Source: Bromus sterilis | Lineage: Eukaryota; Streptophyta; Magnoliopsida; Poales; Poaceae | Assembly: GCA_950022295.1 (NCBI GenBank) | Contig: OX465595.1 | Span: 219,941,770-220,005,769, forward strand | Direction of reading: 5' to 3' | Length of the DNA: 64,000 nucleotides | Shown: piece after piece, positions 44,912 to 56,551 of the stretch | Layout of the letters: the number at the start of each line of letters is the position of its first letter | How positions within the stretch are numbered: the first letter of the stretch is position 1 | Position numbers and translations under genes: made by a program | Notes under the pieces: model-generated | Told to the model about the DNA's origin: nothing | The model's database searches: none | Seen by the model: the letters and a program-made list of their open reading frames with translations, nothing else

Positions 44912-47274
44912 GCAGGGGCCACATGAATCAATCAACTCCTACATTTTCTAGGATTGTGGTTTGCTTACTACTGTGACAAATGATAGGTCATGCAAAGGAA
45001 TGGGTTCATCTATGCGGTAGAAACGTAGCATGGTAATCATCCTATACAATGCATAAGCGAGACATGAGAGGGAAGTGGGATTTTATCGACATGATCAATG
45101 GGGTTTTGCTTGCCTTGCTGACGAGGTTCGGGTTCAGGGTCTTCAACGAAGGGGGCTGCCTCCTGTTCCGGTTCAACTTCTACTCGACAAACAACAAACA
45201 AGGTAGCAAAGTAAATACAATGCACAAGCACATGGTTGAAGGTGAAACTCGATGTACATGCTTATGATGTGTGAGGCAATTCCATTTAAATGGTGTATAT
45301 TGCAAAAGAATTTCAAATTCAAACTCCAATTTGAATTCATTTTAGCCAAGTTAAAATTGCTATTGTTTGATCAATGCAATTCATTTTGACATGTGTATGA
45401 TGTGTCTCTGATGTTCAAAAGAAATGTGGTATGTTGCTATGGTTCAAGTTGCAAAAGCATTTGAAAAGAATTTGATTTAATTCCAATTAATCCAAATAGC
45501 AAATGCTACTCGTCACATTTTAAATTCAACTCAAACATAGTTGAAAGTTGTATATTTGGATAGATTATTTTCTCCTGATCATTTTTCATATATTATATGT
45601 TAAATTTGGAGTTAATATGAATTTTCTATGAATTTCCAAAGTTTAATTCATTTTTTGGAATTTCTCTGATTTCTTTTTGTTCTCGAAAAGTCTTTATTGC
45701 GTCACTATTGCGTCAAGCTGATGTGGGGGGGGGGGTCTGACCAGTGGGGTCGGCCTGTCAGCCACTGGGTTAATTAACCCGGTTAGTTTAAACTAACCAG
45801 GGGATTAGGTGGGGGGGGGGGGGAAGGGCCCACTGGTAGTGACCCAGGGTCACTTAACCCAGGTGGGGTTAAGTCCCTAACCACTGCCACGTCGACGGCT
45901 GCCGGCGGCTAAGCACCGTTGACCGACAACACGACGGCGCTGCACGGGATCGACGACTCCGGCCACGGTTGGAAGTGCGGCTAGGTGCAAACGAAATCTG
46001 GGAGTGCCGCGCGTCGAACTAAGCACCGCAGGGTCACTTGGGGGCACCGGAACGTCGCTGGCTTCAAGCCCTAGCGGCGGCGGAGCCACGGCCTTGACGC
46101 AGTCGTCGCTACAGAGCCCGTCCAGACGCAGGAGTAAGTGCGTCGTGCTCCTGAGAGGTCGAGGAACACGATGGACAACACGGAAGGAACGAAGGGGCAC
46201 TGGAAGCTCCTCGCCGTCGTCCATGGCGGTGGCGAAGTTCTGCTCGCATGGTGGAGCAGCATAGAGGACGAATGGGGTGGTGCTAGGTTGGGGGAAACGG
46301 TGAGAAGCTCACCCTGAGCTCAACGGTGCAGACGGCGGGGCGATTGGTGGCGCGACGGTGATGAATTCGACGTCGATCTTCCTCGGCTCCGGCGACGGCG
46401 CGAGCACGATTGCGGCGTCTAGTTGGGCTCCAACATCGCCATCATTTGCAGATCGACGAAGTGCTCGACGCGGACACGGGGGACAACTCGGATGGGCTCC
46501 TCGACGTCGATGGCCACGCGAGCGCGTCGTCGTGCTCCGGCGGTTTCTTCTACCGACGACGAACGCGGAGAGGGAGGAGGGGGACATGGCTCTGGAGGGA
46601 GGGGAATGGATCGGGATGGCTGAGAGGCGTCTCCAGGCGGGATAACGATGCCTGGGAGGCCTCCAGGCAGGCTGGTGGCGTGGCGGCCGCGGCATGCTCG
46701 CCACCGAGGAGCTTGCCGCCGCGCTGGAAGACGTCAAGCTGGGGAGCGGGCCTGGGCTGCGGTGCGGTAAGTTGTACCGAGGAGGCCCAGGTAAGTGGGC
46801 CACTTTCCTTTTTCCTTTTTCTTTCTGTTTTTCTTGTGACATTTGTTTTTGGCTCTGCTAATTAAATAGCAAACCAATTTATAAAATGCTTAAACTTTTT
46901 ATATGGCCTTATAATAATATATACTAGCCATTTTCAAAGTTTGGCACTTTTTAAAATTCAAAACATTTGAATTTAAAATCAAATAGGGGTTTTTGGTTAA
47001 TTCCAAGGTACTGTTTGAATATTTGAAAAATCCATGAGCATGGGGTGGGTCCCACATCACTTGATATGTGATCTCACTCATTTATAAGACTTTTCAAAAA
47101 TCAAACATGAATTTTTGGAGAAGATTTATTTCTGGCCTTTTGAATTAATTCATCTAGGGGGGTTCCTTCTCCCATTTGAGTTTGATTTTGATTTCAAATG
47201 ATTTCTTTTAAAAAATTTAACATGATGCAAGATGACTTTGATCCTAGCACATTACCTAACAGAGGGTTCTGACA
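44912..47274 (-). mobile_element. Element A 5' LTR, distal segment
   Basis: It continues the LTR interrupted at 31272 (GCAGGGGCCACATG) and ends AGAGGGTTCTGACA. Two long G runs (about 45726 and 45812) are expanded relative to the 3' LTR. They may be real slippage or assembly error. Total 5' LTR length without element B is about 4.05 kb. Confidence 0.9.
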
Positions 47275-47858
47275 ACTAACAACCAGAAATCAGGCAATAC
47301 ACGAGTCCGCTCAGGATCCCAGTATCAAGGATCTGGAGCCGGGAGGCAGATGCAATCAGGACTGGCCGGATTTCAAGCCAATCCGAAGTAGCTCAACGAC
47401 CATGAAGCATACCATGTCTTCACCACCAACAGCTGTCGGAGAGTAGAAAACTTGAACAACGCGCGGCAGCCGACTATCCCCATGTGGCTCAATTCGTCTG
47501 TATAATCAATCACTTGCATAAGGGATGATCACCCCCAGTGGTGGATAACACGGGGGCCTAGCCTTGGTAGTAGCACCAAAGGTTGGATGATACATACTGC
47601 ATAATGTACTCATGGATGGAGGAACTAGCATCAACATCCTCTACTATGATACTTTCCGCATAATGGGTTTAACCCACAAACAGTTACAACCCTCCAATAC
47701 AATTTTTCATGTAATCGTTCCAGGAAAATCGACGCGACCCATAGGCAAGTCATACCTCGCGACGGCTTTTCGGACTTCTGAAAACTTTTGTTCCGAAATC
47801 ATACCCTTCGAAGTCGTCAAACTCGAGAGTCCATATCACGCCATTTTGGGAAGGCCGA
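47275..47858 (+). pseudogene. Element D: gag tail and aspartic protease (Tat-type)
   Basis: Sequence resumes with an Asn/Gln/Gly/Ser-rich gag tail (QYQGSGAGRQMQSGLAGF), then stops and degraded spacer. The protease frame from about 47603 reads MDGGTSINILYYDTFRIMGL, FHVIVPGKSTRPIGK, ENFCSEIIPFEVVKLES and YHAILGRP. The active-site triad appears as DGG, as in Tat-lineage plant gypsy proteases. It is cut after LGRP at 47858 by an insertion; YARFMACPCYVYLKLKM resumes at 49648. A similar protease in opposite orientation lies at 60725-61483. Confidence 0.82.
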
Positions 47859-48478
47859 TGACGAGGGGGTGACCCCACGACTCCTCTACGAGAGGATACC
47901 TGGTGCTTGTCATGGCTAGCGGCCCGCCAGGGGCCCACTCGTGGACACCGACATGATGGAATAAGACGTGAAGCCGAAGACTTGAGGCGCAAGACAAGGA
48001 CTCCTACTTGTACTTGACTAGGACTCTTGTAAACCCTACCTAGCTATCTATATAAAGCGAGGCAGGGGCACCTCTCTAGATAAGGTTACAACTCAAGACA
48101 GAAGCTCTCAATCCCCACGCATAGGACTAGACAGATCTCTCTCCACCAAAGCTCTCACGGCACCTCTGTACATCATCATCAATACAAGATCAAACAAGCA
48201 GCATGTAGGGTTTTCCCTCTGGGGGCCTGAAGCTGGGTAAATCGTGCCCCATGTGTCGCTTGCCCTCCGTCCGAGAGATCGAATACACAATTTGTAACCC
48301 TAGACTTGTGCGCACTAGCCTTGGCTCCCCTGTAATCACAATCTCCAATCAATAACATCGAGCAGGAACGGATCCTCCTGTTAGCCGACGAGCTATCGTC
48401 CAACCGGTGCCTCTCATGACTAACCCAGGGTCCCTGACCATGGGATTTTCCGGGGTACATCCCCATCAATTGGCGCCG
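47859..48478 (+). mobile_element. 5' LTR of the one-ended element (620 bp)
   Basis: It runs from TGACGAGG to ACATCCCCATCA, with a primer site two bases later. A TATA box (TATAAAG) lies at 48051-48057, followed by polyadenylation-like and CT-rich sequence. Confidence 0.72.
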
Positions 48479-48480
48479 TC

Positions 48481-48496
48481 TGTGGGAACAGCAAAG
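48481..48496 (+). other. Primer-binding site TGGCGCCGTCTGTGGG
   Basis: TGGCGCCGTCTGTGGG is a recurrent PBS in plant gypsy elements. I do not assign the tRNA with certainty. Confidence 0.75.
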
Positions 48497-48929
48497 GTTG
48501 GGAACACGATCTTGGCGGCCTCACCAGCATCTTCAACACCCGCCGACGCGATGACTTCACCAGCATACTTCGATCCAACGACCTAGGAAGAATCCGATCT
48601 GTTTGGGTGCCTCGGTTTCATGGCCCATCTTTCGACTCTCCGACCAGCCTTCGCCAATCTACGCTCCGGCATCAACCTGATCTTCGGAGCATATCGGATC
48701 TACATCAACCACTGGGGCGCCCTCCGCCTCACGGACGACGCCCGAGCACCTGCGATGACATCTACAACAACAATCGACGCAGTCGCCACCCGCGCAGCCA
48801 CCCTTCGAGCCAGCCGCGACTGGCCACTTAACCCAAGGCTTCACGTCACCTGCGATCTCTCGGGTAGACCTCCGGCCTGGAAAAGCAGCATCACGCGCGA
48901 GCAATAAGGCACTCAGGGCACCATCTCAG

Positions 48930-49620
48930 GTGTTCATGGCAGAAACCGACGCACCACCTGCAAACGGCAAGGGCCAAGACGACGACCCGAACACTCGCCA
49001 GGTCAACGGCAACACAAAAGAGTCCGGAACCACCAGCAAGACCGTCGTGAAGCTGGGAGAAGTGGGAAGCATACCAATGAAAGTACCACAGGGACAAGAA
49101 AAGAGCAACCACAAGGGCAACGAGCCATCAAGCAGCAAGCAACAAACCCCAAGTACGGCGGTGGACAACCCTCCCAAAGAGCGAATATACCTGTCCAAAG
49201 AATCAATGGCCAGAGTAAAGGATGCAGTCGAACACGGCAAGTTACTACCGGCAAGAGAAACAAGGGATGAGATCAGGGCATACAACAAGTTGGCAAGCGA
49301 GCTAACCCAGAAAGCGAGACAACGGTGCCTAGAGCTGGAGAAGAAAGAAAGGGTGGCCGCCGAGCAGAAAAGCAATCGCAAGCCACCTCCAAGAGGCGAC
49401 TCTCCGGATCACGGTTCCCCTCTCTGAAATAAATCGAAATTCAGCAACCTGCGATGAACAGATAAGAAGAGAGTGGTTCGGAAGCTCGACGAAGACTTCA
49501 AGCTAGAAGAGGAGGACGACGAAGAGGAACCCCTCACACCAGCAGAAGCCCTTATCAACGCCCGAGACTACCTGTCTCGCGCCCAGAAAAATAGGCAGAG
49601 CAGACCAGACCGCAACACAT
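48930..49620 (+). pseudogene. Tat-like gag N-terminus, truncated
   Basis: The first frame (48930-49427) reads MFMAETDAPPANGKG and continues hydrophilic. A likely coiled-coil segment follows: DEIRAYNKLASELTQKARQR and LELEKKERVAAEQK. After a stop, another frame continues with an acidic stretch (EEEDDEEEPLTPAEA) and LINARDYLSRAQKNRQS. It ends at the element boundary before the capsid core. No enzymatic motif is present. Confidence 0.6.
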
Positions 49621-49647
49621 CAATGGCTTGAAGTCGACGTCAGCCGA

Positions 49648-50640
49648 CTTACGCCCGCTTCATGGCTTGTCCCTGCTATGTTTATCTGAAACTTAAAATG
49701 ACGGTTCTGAACGGACCAATCATGGTTAAAGGAAGCCAGTCATGGGCCACTGAATGTGAGGAACAACATGTTAAATATGCCGAGTTGGCCTGTGCCAAGG
49801 AGGACTTGACGACCAATAAGGAGAAGGTGGATCCAGAGGATCATGATCTTGAAAAAGCCGACTGGATACCAATCCGAAGTTTCAACCGGCTCAAGGTACC
49901 AAGAAAGTCGATTTCGTCCCTGGTGATGCTTCACAATAGTTCATCATTGGGACGGGGCGCTCTGATAAATAGGAAAGCGCACTCATTGAGTTACTCCGTG
50001 AGAATCGGGACATCTTTTAATGGAAACTTTCTGACATGGCAGGAGTCCCGAGGGAACTCACTGAGCACCACCTTAAAACAAATCCAAATCTGAAGCCGGT
50101 AAAACAATTCCTCTATCATTTGAATGACGAGAGAAGAGATGATATTGGAGAAAAAATAGCCCGACTCCCAGATGCCGGGTTGATCATGGAAGTTTTTCAT
50201 CCGGAGTGGTTGGCAAACCCGGTCCTCGTTTTGAACAAGAACGGGACTTGGCATATGTGCATTGATTACACAGACCTAAACACAGCCTTCCCGAAAGATC
50301 CTTTTGCCCTGCCCCGCATTGATCAGATTATAGACTCAACTGCAGGATGCGAGCTCCTATGTTTTCTCGATGCCTACTCTGCATATCATCAGATTAAGAT
50401 GGCTATTGAGGACCAGGAGAAGACATCCTTCATCACCCCTTTTGGAGCTTTTTGCTAGACTTCAATGCCTTTTGGTTTGAAGAATGCAGGAGCCACATAT
50501 CAACGAAAAGTGCGGAACTGCCTCAATGAGAAAATTGGGCGCAATGTGCATGCTTATGTGGATAACATAGTGATAAAGTCCTAGTTAGCCGACTCCCTGA
50601 TTGACGACTTTGGGAAAATTTCAAGAATCTGCGTACTTAT
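49648..50640 (+). pseudogene. Element D: protease end, linker and reverse transcriptase (Tat-type)
   Basis: It begins with YARFMACPCYVYLKLKM, the protease end continuing from 47858. A linker follows (GSQSWATECEEQHVKYAELA). RT starts near 50090 in another frame: LVLNKNGTWHMCIDYTDLNT, FPKDPFALPRIDQIIDS, FLDAYSAYHQIK, SFITPFGAFC. A TAG at 50456-50458 breaks the frame before TSMPFGLKNAGATYQR. The active site reads YVDN where YVDD is expected, followed by another TAG near 50582. Similarity is lost around 50640. The conserved PKDPFALPRIDQ pattern places it in the Tat/Ogre group. It is inactive. Confidence 0.85.
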
Positions 50641-51152
50641 CATAAGTGTAGGTCGGGGAGCATTTGCAGAGCAAGGTTTCCTTGCTTTCCGGCATGTCAC
50701 ATTGGTGCTCGGCGTCGTGGTTTGCGCGATGAGGCTGGTGCTCGAGGTGCGACACGATTTTGCAATTGTTGCTGGTGACGATGCGACACGGTGATGGATA
50801 GACTCGCAGAGGAGGATCGGGGTTGATCTATAGAGGGCGCCTCTCAGCGACTCCTTCTGCAGATGGTAGCGGTGGCGCATCTTGCTCCACCCGCGCATCT
50901 GGCCTTGCCGATGGAGGTATCACGACATTGACAAAGAGAAGGAGGCCAGTACACCATTTTTCGCGGCCATACGCGTCAGGATGGAACTGCAGGATATCTT
51001 TCACCATGAGCCGGTCTAGGAGAGTTGTTGAGGAGCGTTCGACGTGGGATCAGCTTGCGGTGCTTCTCGCATGGGGGTTCGTTGGAGGAAGCCACCTGCT
51101 CTCCCGCGACGTTGTTGTTGTTGTTTTTCTTGTTGTTGTTGACGGGCTCATT
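50641..51152. other. Unassigned segment, possible minus-strand gag remnant
   Basis: I recognise no gene. The minus strand offers Asn-rich NNNKKNNNNNVAGEQ near 51120 and further basic stretches, compatible with a gag tail, but no zinc knuckle or domain is visible. A TTG/TTC microsatellite (51107-51145) accounts for the Asn/Lys run. Confidence 0.35.
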
Positions 51153-52692
51153 CGCTAATACGTCCCAAACGAATCTATAATTTGTGCTTGCTCCATGCTT
51201 TTTTTGGTGACATTGATATATGTTTTGATGCACTTTCATATCATTTACAATAATTCGTTTCCCAGTGCCAATTTTTGTCTATCATTGTCCGGGCGTCGCA
51301 GAAAAAGCTAAGAAATTAAAGTGCTTGGAAAATTCCAGAAAAAATACCAAAACAATATCCACGAAGGAAGACTTCAGAAGCCCGAAGGGGGGGCCTGAGG
51401 TTGGCCACCCCAGCCAGGCGCCCTGCTAGCACGGCCATGGGGTGGTCGTGCCCTCTAGCCTCCTGGGCCAGGAGGAGACACCTCATGGTCCCCTCTCGGG
51501 ATCGCTAGAAGAACCTGTCCCGGCACCCTCCCGGAGGGAGGATTGACCTCCGGAGGCCTCTCCATCACCAAGATCGCCTCCAAGATGCACCGTGAGTAGT
51601 CCCCCTTGGACCATGGGTCCATGATCAGTAGCTAGATGATGTCTTGTCTCCAATCTCGTGCTTCAATGTTTAGCCCTTGTGAGCAGCCTAGCATGATCAC
51701 TACACCTTTTTATTAGTTCTTGTTTTGCTATGCTATGTTTGCTTGGATCTGATGGATTATGAGATTATGCTCAGTTTGGGATGAGTAATATAGTTGGTTT
51801 ACCTTTATATTTTTGTTATTGAGTGTTCTTGCATGTTCCCCGTTGTCGTTTGATACTTTGGCCATGTAGTAGATTGCAACTCTAAGAGGGAGCATTATGC
51901 ATTATTGTGGGTTCATGCCCCTCGATGTCTAGCTTGAGTGACCGAAACATGGGACTAGGAGATGTGTTGTTGCCACCAGGGAGAAAACTATGGTGCTTGT
52001 AACTGAGGTCGCAAGGATTGATTACATTACACATAGATTGTTAAGGAAATTGTCCGTTGCTTTGAGCCTACAATTTGGTTGGGGTTCACAAATTAATACC
52101 GGCGAGATGTTATGGATAGATATCTGAACATGGATGATTAGTGAGTAGATGCTGATGGGTAAACGGTCTACTTGTTTTGGTGTAATTCCCATACTATTGA
52201 GCCTCTTTACTTTCTAGTAGCATAATTAGCATTGCGGTGCATTTATAATTCTGTCAATTGCCTGGCTGTAATTTGTTCACCGATCATAGTTGTTTATCGT
52301 CTTTTGGGAGAGAGACATCGCTAGTAAAATTCATAGGACCCCAGTCCATATTTCCATTATATTTTACACCGTTCACTTTTATTGTTTTTTATTTCCTTTC
52401 TGTTGCACCCACTATTAATTCCCTTTGTGTTTGATCCTTTGTAAACAGCAAGGCCGGAGAGATTCACAACCTCTCTGAACTCGTTGGTAGAAAAGTTATT
52501 TGCGTCTGTGTGCAGGTCCAGGTTAAGCGAGTAATATCTTTCAGAAGGCGCATTGCTCATTTCACCACCTTCTTGTTGCTCTTGGAATCCTAATGGAGAC
52601 AGAAATCTTGGTATATTCACCGAGGGAAATTTATCACTATCTGCATCATAACCTTCTACTTTGGGTTAAGCAACGAGGAGGTGTTATCTGCA
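51153..52692 (+). mobile_element. Degraded gypsy LTR, about 1.5 kb
   Basis: It opens near TAATACGTCCCAAACG, a mutated form of TGATACGTC. It proceeds through CTTGAGTGACCGAAACATGG and ends near CACCGAGGGAAATTTATC and GAGGAGGTGTTATCTGCA. This order fits large Triticeae gypsy LTRs of the Sabrina/WHAM kind as I remember them. No matching target-site duplication is visible and no primer site follows. Edges are approximate. Confidence 0.6.
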
Positions 52693-54135
52693 CCGATCAA
52701 TCGCGAGCTCGGGAGCTAGCGGCAGAGCCGCGTCCCGTGCGGCCCCTTCCGAGTCCGGCGCGGTTGGCTTGGGCTTGGTTGGTGAGCGTCGTGACCAAGG
52801 CAGTGCTGTCATGGGAAAAGCACGCCAGATGTCCTCATAGATAACTTTAAGCGGGACCTTTGCTACGAGTAATACGAGGATGGAAATTCGATAGAAGGAG
52901 AGTCGGCGATGACGAGTCAACACAAGAGAAACATAGGGATTTACCCAGGTTCATCCCCTCGATGAGGTAAAGACCTACTTCCTGCCATTCTTGTAATATA
53001 TGTGGGAGATCTCGGTTACAAGGGCGCTAGAAGTCGCCAGTGTCTCAAGAACTAATCTAAGTTGATTCGTTTTTAGGACGTCCTAGGACCTCGGCTTATA
53101 TACACGCTGGGTCCTAGGGTTTTACAATGAGTCCGACTATGACATGAGGTGGAGTCTTATTGTTTCTCTTCGATGGCTATCATGTCCTCCAAGGTAGTTT
53201 GGACTCCTTCCTTCCGCGTCGGTCTTCATCTTGTAAGTCGGTCGGCTTGTAGGTCGAAATTTTCTCCCGGGCCTTCCCTTCAACGAGACGGCCCACAGCC
53301 GTGTCTTCTTATCTTGAGTATGGAGGCCCTCTTGCTGATCCTGCCGGGTCCATGAATTATCCCCCCGACAGTAGCCCCCAAGATTGGTACGGAGCTGGCT
53401 TCATGACAATCTTCTTCAAGAATGAACCATTCCCAGAGAGCCGATAGACATAAGCCGATGATTCTTCAGGAGCCCACGTGTCACTATGTTTTAACAGCCA
53501 TATCCATAAAATCCTGCATGTAATCTTTTACCACACCAGGGTCGAGGCGCCTACCGTGTCGTCCAGTCATGTCATATGAGGGGATCGAGGAGCCCCCCAT
53601 TATTCAAACTGTGGGTTTTTTTGTACCGTTGGTGGATTTGGAGTCCTCATAAATAGGATATATTTTTCCCTTCTGCTCTCTATTCCTTCTCCTCGTTCTT
53701 CGTCTTCTCCCTCCCGCTCGCACGAGGACTCTATAATTGGGATTCATACTTTCAAGCCTTTCAATTCTAATGATATTTTTTCCCGCTTCTGTTATATGCA
53801 GAGGATCGCTTCAACCTTTGCATACGTAAGTTCGCTTCCGTCGGACAGGGTGAACGCTCACCTTTCTTCTGATTTCGGAACGCTTAATTTGCCTCTCGAT
53901 TAGTCAAGCTTCCCCAACTGAACTTGTTTATTTGACCGAATGATCCATGGTTTTTTCCTTTCTTTACCAAAATTAAAGGGAATGCTTCAGTATATTTTTT
54001 CACTCATCACTGCATTGCTCATGATTAATTTGTGATTTTTTATTACACTTCTAGGATTAGATTTCAATTCTCGTGGATCCTTATTCCTTTTTTGATGGAG
54101 TAGTCATCTTTTCTATCCGTTCAGACGGCTTAGAA
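52693..54135 (+). other. Upstream region of the PF04195-type element
   Basis: It carries CGCCAGATGTC (near 52825), GGATTTACCCAGGTTC (near 52947) and GACAGTAGCCCCCAAG (near 53368), in the order seen across 1-5030. A TATA-like CATAAATAGG lies near 53649 with a CT-rich stretch after it. A possible splice acceptor (ACACTTCTAG) lies just before 54056. This may be the LTR or promoter and leader of the element coding for the next ORF. No gene is visible. Confidence 0.45.
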
Positions 54136-54768
54136 ATGTCGGAGGTCGGCGCCACCAAGAAGGCCGAGACAGCCAAAAAGAAAGGAGTAGCCGAGAAAAC
54201 CAAGGCCATGGCACAGACTACCCTGAATGCTGACTGGGCCAGGTCTTCGGTTGACCTCACCCGGCTTATCGAGCTACATGCTCAAGGAGTTCTCCAATCC
54301 CAGGAATCCATTGGATGGATATTTCCTCTCAAGGAGGTCCGTCCTCAACCTGAGAAGGATGAAGTCATGGTGTTCGCGGACCAAGTAACCCGCAGATTTC
54401 CTCCTCTCGGGTCTCGCTTTTTTAGAAGTCTTTTGGAATTCTTTGATCTACATCCTCAAGACCTATCGGCTAATTCCATTCTGAATATCAAGAATTTCAC
54501 CGTCTTTTGTGGGGTCGTTTCCGTTCAAAGGCGGGCTCGTCGTAACTTCCCTAAGATGAAACTTCAGAGCCATGCCAAGGTATGGAAAAAATCCTTCTTC
54601 TACTTTAAGCATACCAGCCCAGCGGGAGAACCACTATTGCCGGGTTTTCGTAAGGATCGGCTTGTGTATTGCTCAATTATGAATTCAAGGCCTAGCAAAG
54701 AGGATAATGAGAAACTTAAGCCGTTGATCGGGCGAAGTGCTGGTTCGGATGGAAAATTCAACTTTTGA
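54136..54768 (+). pseudogene. Putative gypsy-type transposon protein (PF04195-like), N-terminal part
   Basis: The start MSEVGATKKAETAKKKGVAE is basic. The domain follows with DLTRLIELHAQGVL, DEVMVFADQVTRRFPPLGS, FFRSLLEFFDLHPQDLSANS and FTVFCGVVSVQRRARRNF. The pattern of Phe-rich helices with LxFFxLHPxxLxxNSI matches the plant 'putative gypsy type transposon' domain. Function is not known to me; related elements are non-autonomous. The frame stops at TGA 54766-54768. Related coding sequence continues in another frame (VVLEPDEVIHSTKRFLG) to a possible donor near 54945. ATG at 54136 is preferred to 54073 because the basic tail typical of such proteins starts there. Confidence 0.65.
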
Positions 54769-56551
54769 GCATCCGCCCCCGGCTCTTGTGTGAATACTCT
54801 GGCCCTGGGGAGGACATGAGACTTTCCCAAGTCGTTTTGGAGCCGGATGAAGTGATTCATTCGACGAAAAGGTTTCTCGGGGAGCCGATCGAAGTGATCG
54901 GTCAAGTGGGTTTAAACCCCTTTTGGAAGTGTAACCGAGCTCCTCAGGTATACATTTCTTCTTTTCTAATTATAGCCGAAATGCGGCCTCGTCACTGGTT
55001 TCCATGTTTTATAGGACGAGGCTCCATGGTGGACGGCCGTTCGCTCTCCGGTTCTCAACAAGCGAGTTGGGGACGATGACGACTTCGATGAGTATGAAGA
55101 GGAGGAGTCGGACAAGGTATGTCTTTTACTTTCTTTCTTCTTACCGATTTTACTTGTGTTATACTGACCTTGCTCGATCGATTCTTCGGGATGATCAGGA
55201 TCCAGGAGGAATGGACCAATCGGTGGACGACATCGAAAAGTCAAATGTTACTCCGTCTCACATTTTCGTAAATCCCTCTCGCTCGCCACCTTTGTAGGTG
55301 GTGGGAGGATGAAAACGAAGCCATGAGGCGGATTCAATTTTTCCCCTGGGTACAAACCCCAGGCCGTTCACGTGCTGGTTTTCTCCCATCTTTCAAGTAA
55401 CGAGTTCTCTGCCTTGGATGGAAAGGATAGTCAGGTTAGTGTATCGTTATCCGAGGAGTCAGAAGACGAGGATTTCAATGATTTTAAGGTGGCCATCGTG
55501 TAATTTGTCTTCTGTCTGCTGGCTTTCTCACGTTCGTGTTTCTAGTCGTTGTATTTTTAGCGATCCTTTGTATTTTGTGTAGGGAACGAGTCATTTTGGA
55601 CGAGCCTCTTGTTTCGGAGAATCTGGTCTCCTATCCTGGCACTGGATCTTTGTCAGTCGTGCAATGAGTCTAGATTGATGCTGGTGGTGCCATAAGATTG
55701 GGTCAATGAACGGGGGCAACGCCCTCAGCGTCCATGCATGTAGTCATCAAGGGGACTGGTAGATCGGCAAATGGCCATGATGTGATTCCGCCGACACAAC
55801 AGTTTTCTCCTCCAGGGAAGACATCGATTCAAGGAGAGGTGTCTTTTCCTAGTATGTATACGGGCGTGAAGACCCGATTCGGAGAGCAAAAAAATTTGCT
55901 GGTGAAGATGAACCATGCGTATGAGGTAATTATTATCTGAAGTATTCCTTACTTCTATAGGTATCCAGCCCCCATGATTTGGCGTAAGTGAGTTTGATCA
56001 TTTTGGGCAAATTATCATAGGAAAGGAAAATGGAATGGTTAGATATTTGTGTCGCTGTGAATGTTTGTTCCTTAGTTCCTCGGAAGTTGGCTTGCAGGCT
56101 CTGGTGTTGAACTCTGGTGAGACGGAAACCAAGTTGCGGGAACAACTAGCCGCTGACAGGAGCAAGCGGTAGGAGATTGAGCATGAAGCCACGTAGGTGC
56201 GTGAGAAGTACCTTCAAGAGCCGGAGGTTCTGAGGGCCGATGCGGTGTCTAAGAATCAGGCCAAATAAGAGGTTACCGCCGACTCCCGTGCTTCTCGTGA
56301 CGAGTTGCAGGCCTTGCACAGGCGTGTTTCAGAGCTGGCAGAAGTCGTTTTGAGTAAATTTGGTGTTTTACCCTGAATTTTGATTTTCTCTGTATTTTAG
56401 TTGAGATGGAAAGTTTTAGATTTGTTCTGATATCTAAGGAAAGTCCCAGGTGAAAGGCGTTCACTGCTGAAGAAAGTCGGTGATGACTTGTCTGCCATTA
56501 CGAATCTGATAGCTAGCATGCACTTGGGTGGCTGTCGTGTTATCGAGTGTA
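54769..56551 (+). pseudogene. Downstream exons of the PF04195-type ORF, degraded
   Basis: Short open stretches are separated by AT-rich, intron-like sequence. Examples are DEVIHSTKRFLGEPIEV near 54846 and an acidic DDDFDEYEEEE-like run near 55080. Around 56100-56340 a hydrophilic, heptad-like segment occurs with in-frame stops (REQLAADRSK, ASRDELQALHRRVSELAE). This matches the usual layout of an N-terminal domain followed by a long coiled coil. I cannot define exact exons. Confidence 0.4.

Larger units (their letters stand above)
9841..47274 (-). mobile_element. Element A: minus-strand chromovirus-type gypsy element, split by two insertions
   Basis: In minus-strand order: 5' LTR (47274 to 29590, split by element B), tRNA-Met primer site, an extra ORF, gag, protease, RT, RNase H, integrase, chromodomain-like tail, polypurine tract, and 3' LTR (13874-9841). 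A plus-strand relative sits inside the 3' end of pol. After removing insertions the element is about 14 kb. Sense LTR ends are TGTCAGAACCCTCTG and CCCGGGTCCCGACA. Flanks AATAA (9836-9840) and ACTAA (47275-47279) look like a target-site duplication with one substitution. It inserted into element D. Confidence 0.9.
47859..49642 (+). mobile_element. One-ended Tat-like element (5' LTR plus gag start)
   Basis: It starts TGACGAGGGGGTGACC and ends TCGACGTCA. GCCGA lies outside both ends (47854-47858 and 49643-49647), and removal restores the element D protease frame. It has a 5' LTR, primer site and gag N-terminus, but no pol and no recognisable 3' LTR. A deletion running from gag to the last bases of the 3' LTR would explain this. 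Confidence 0.65.

Noticed and set aside
45726..45830. Long G runs as a regulatory G-quadruplex site
   Set aside because: The homologous LTRs have much shorter runs, so slippage or sequencing error is more likely.
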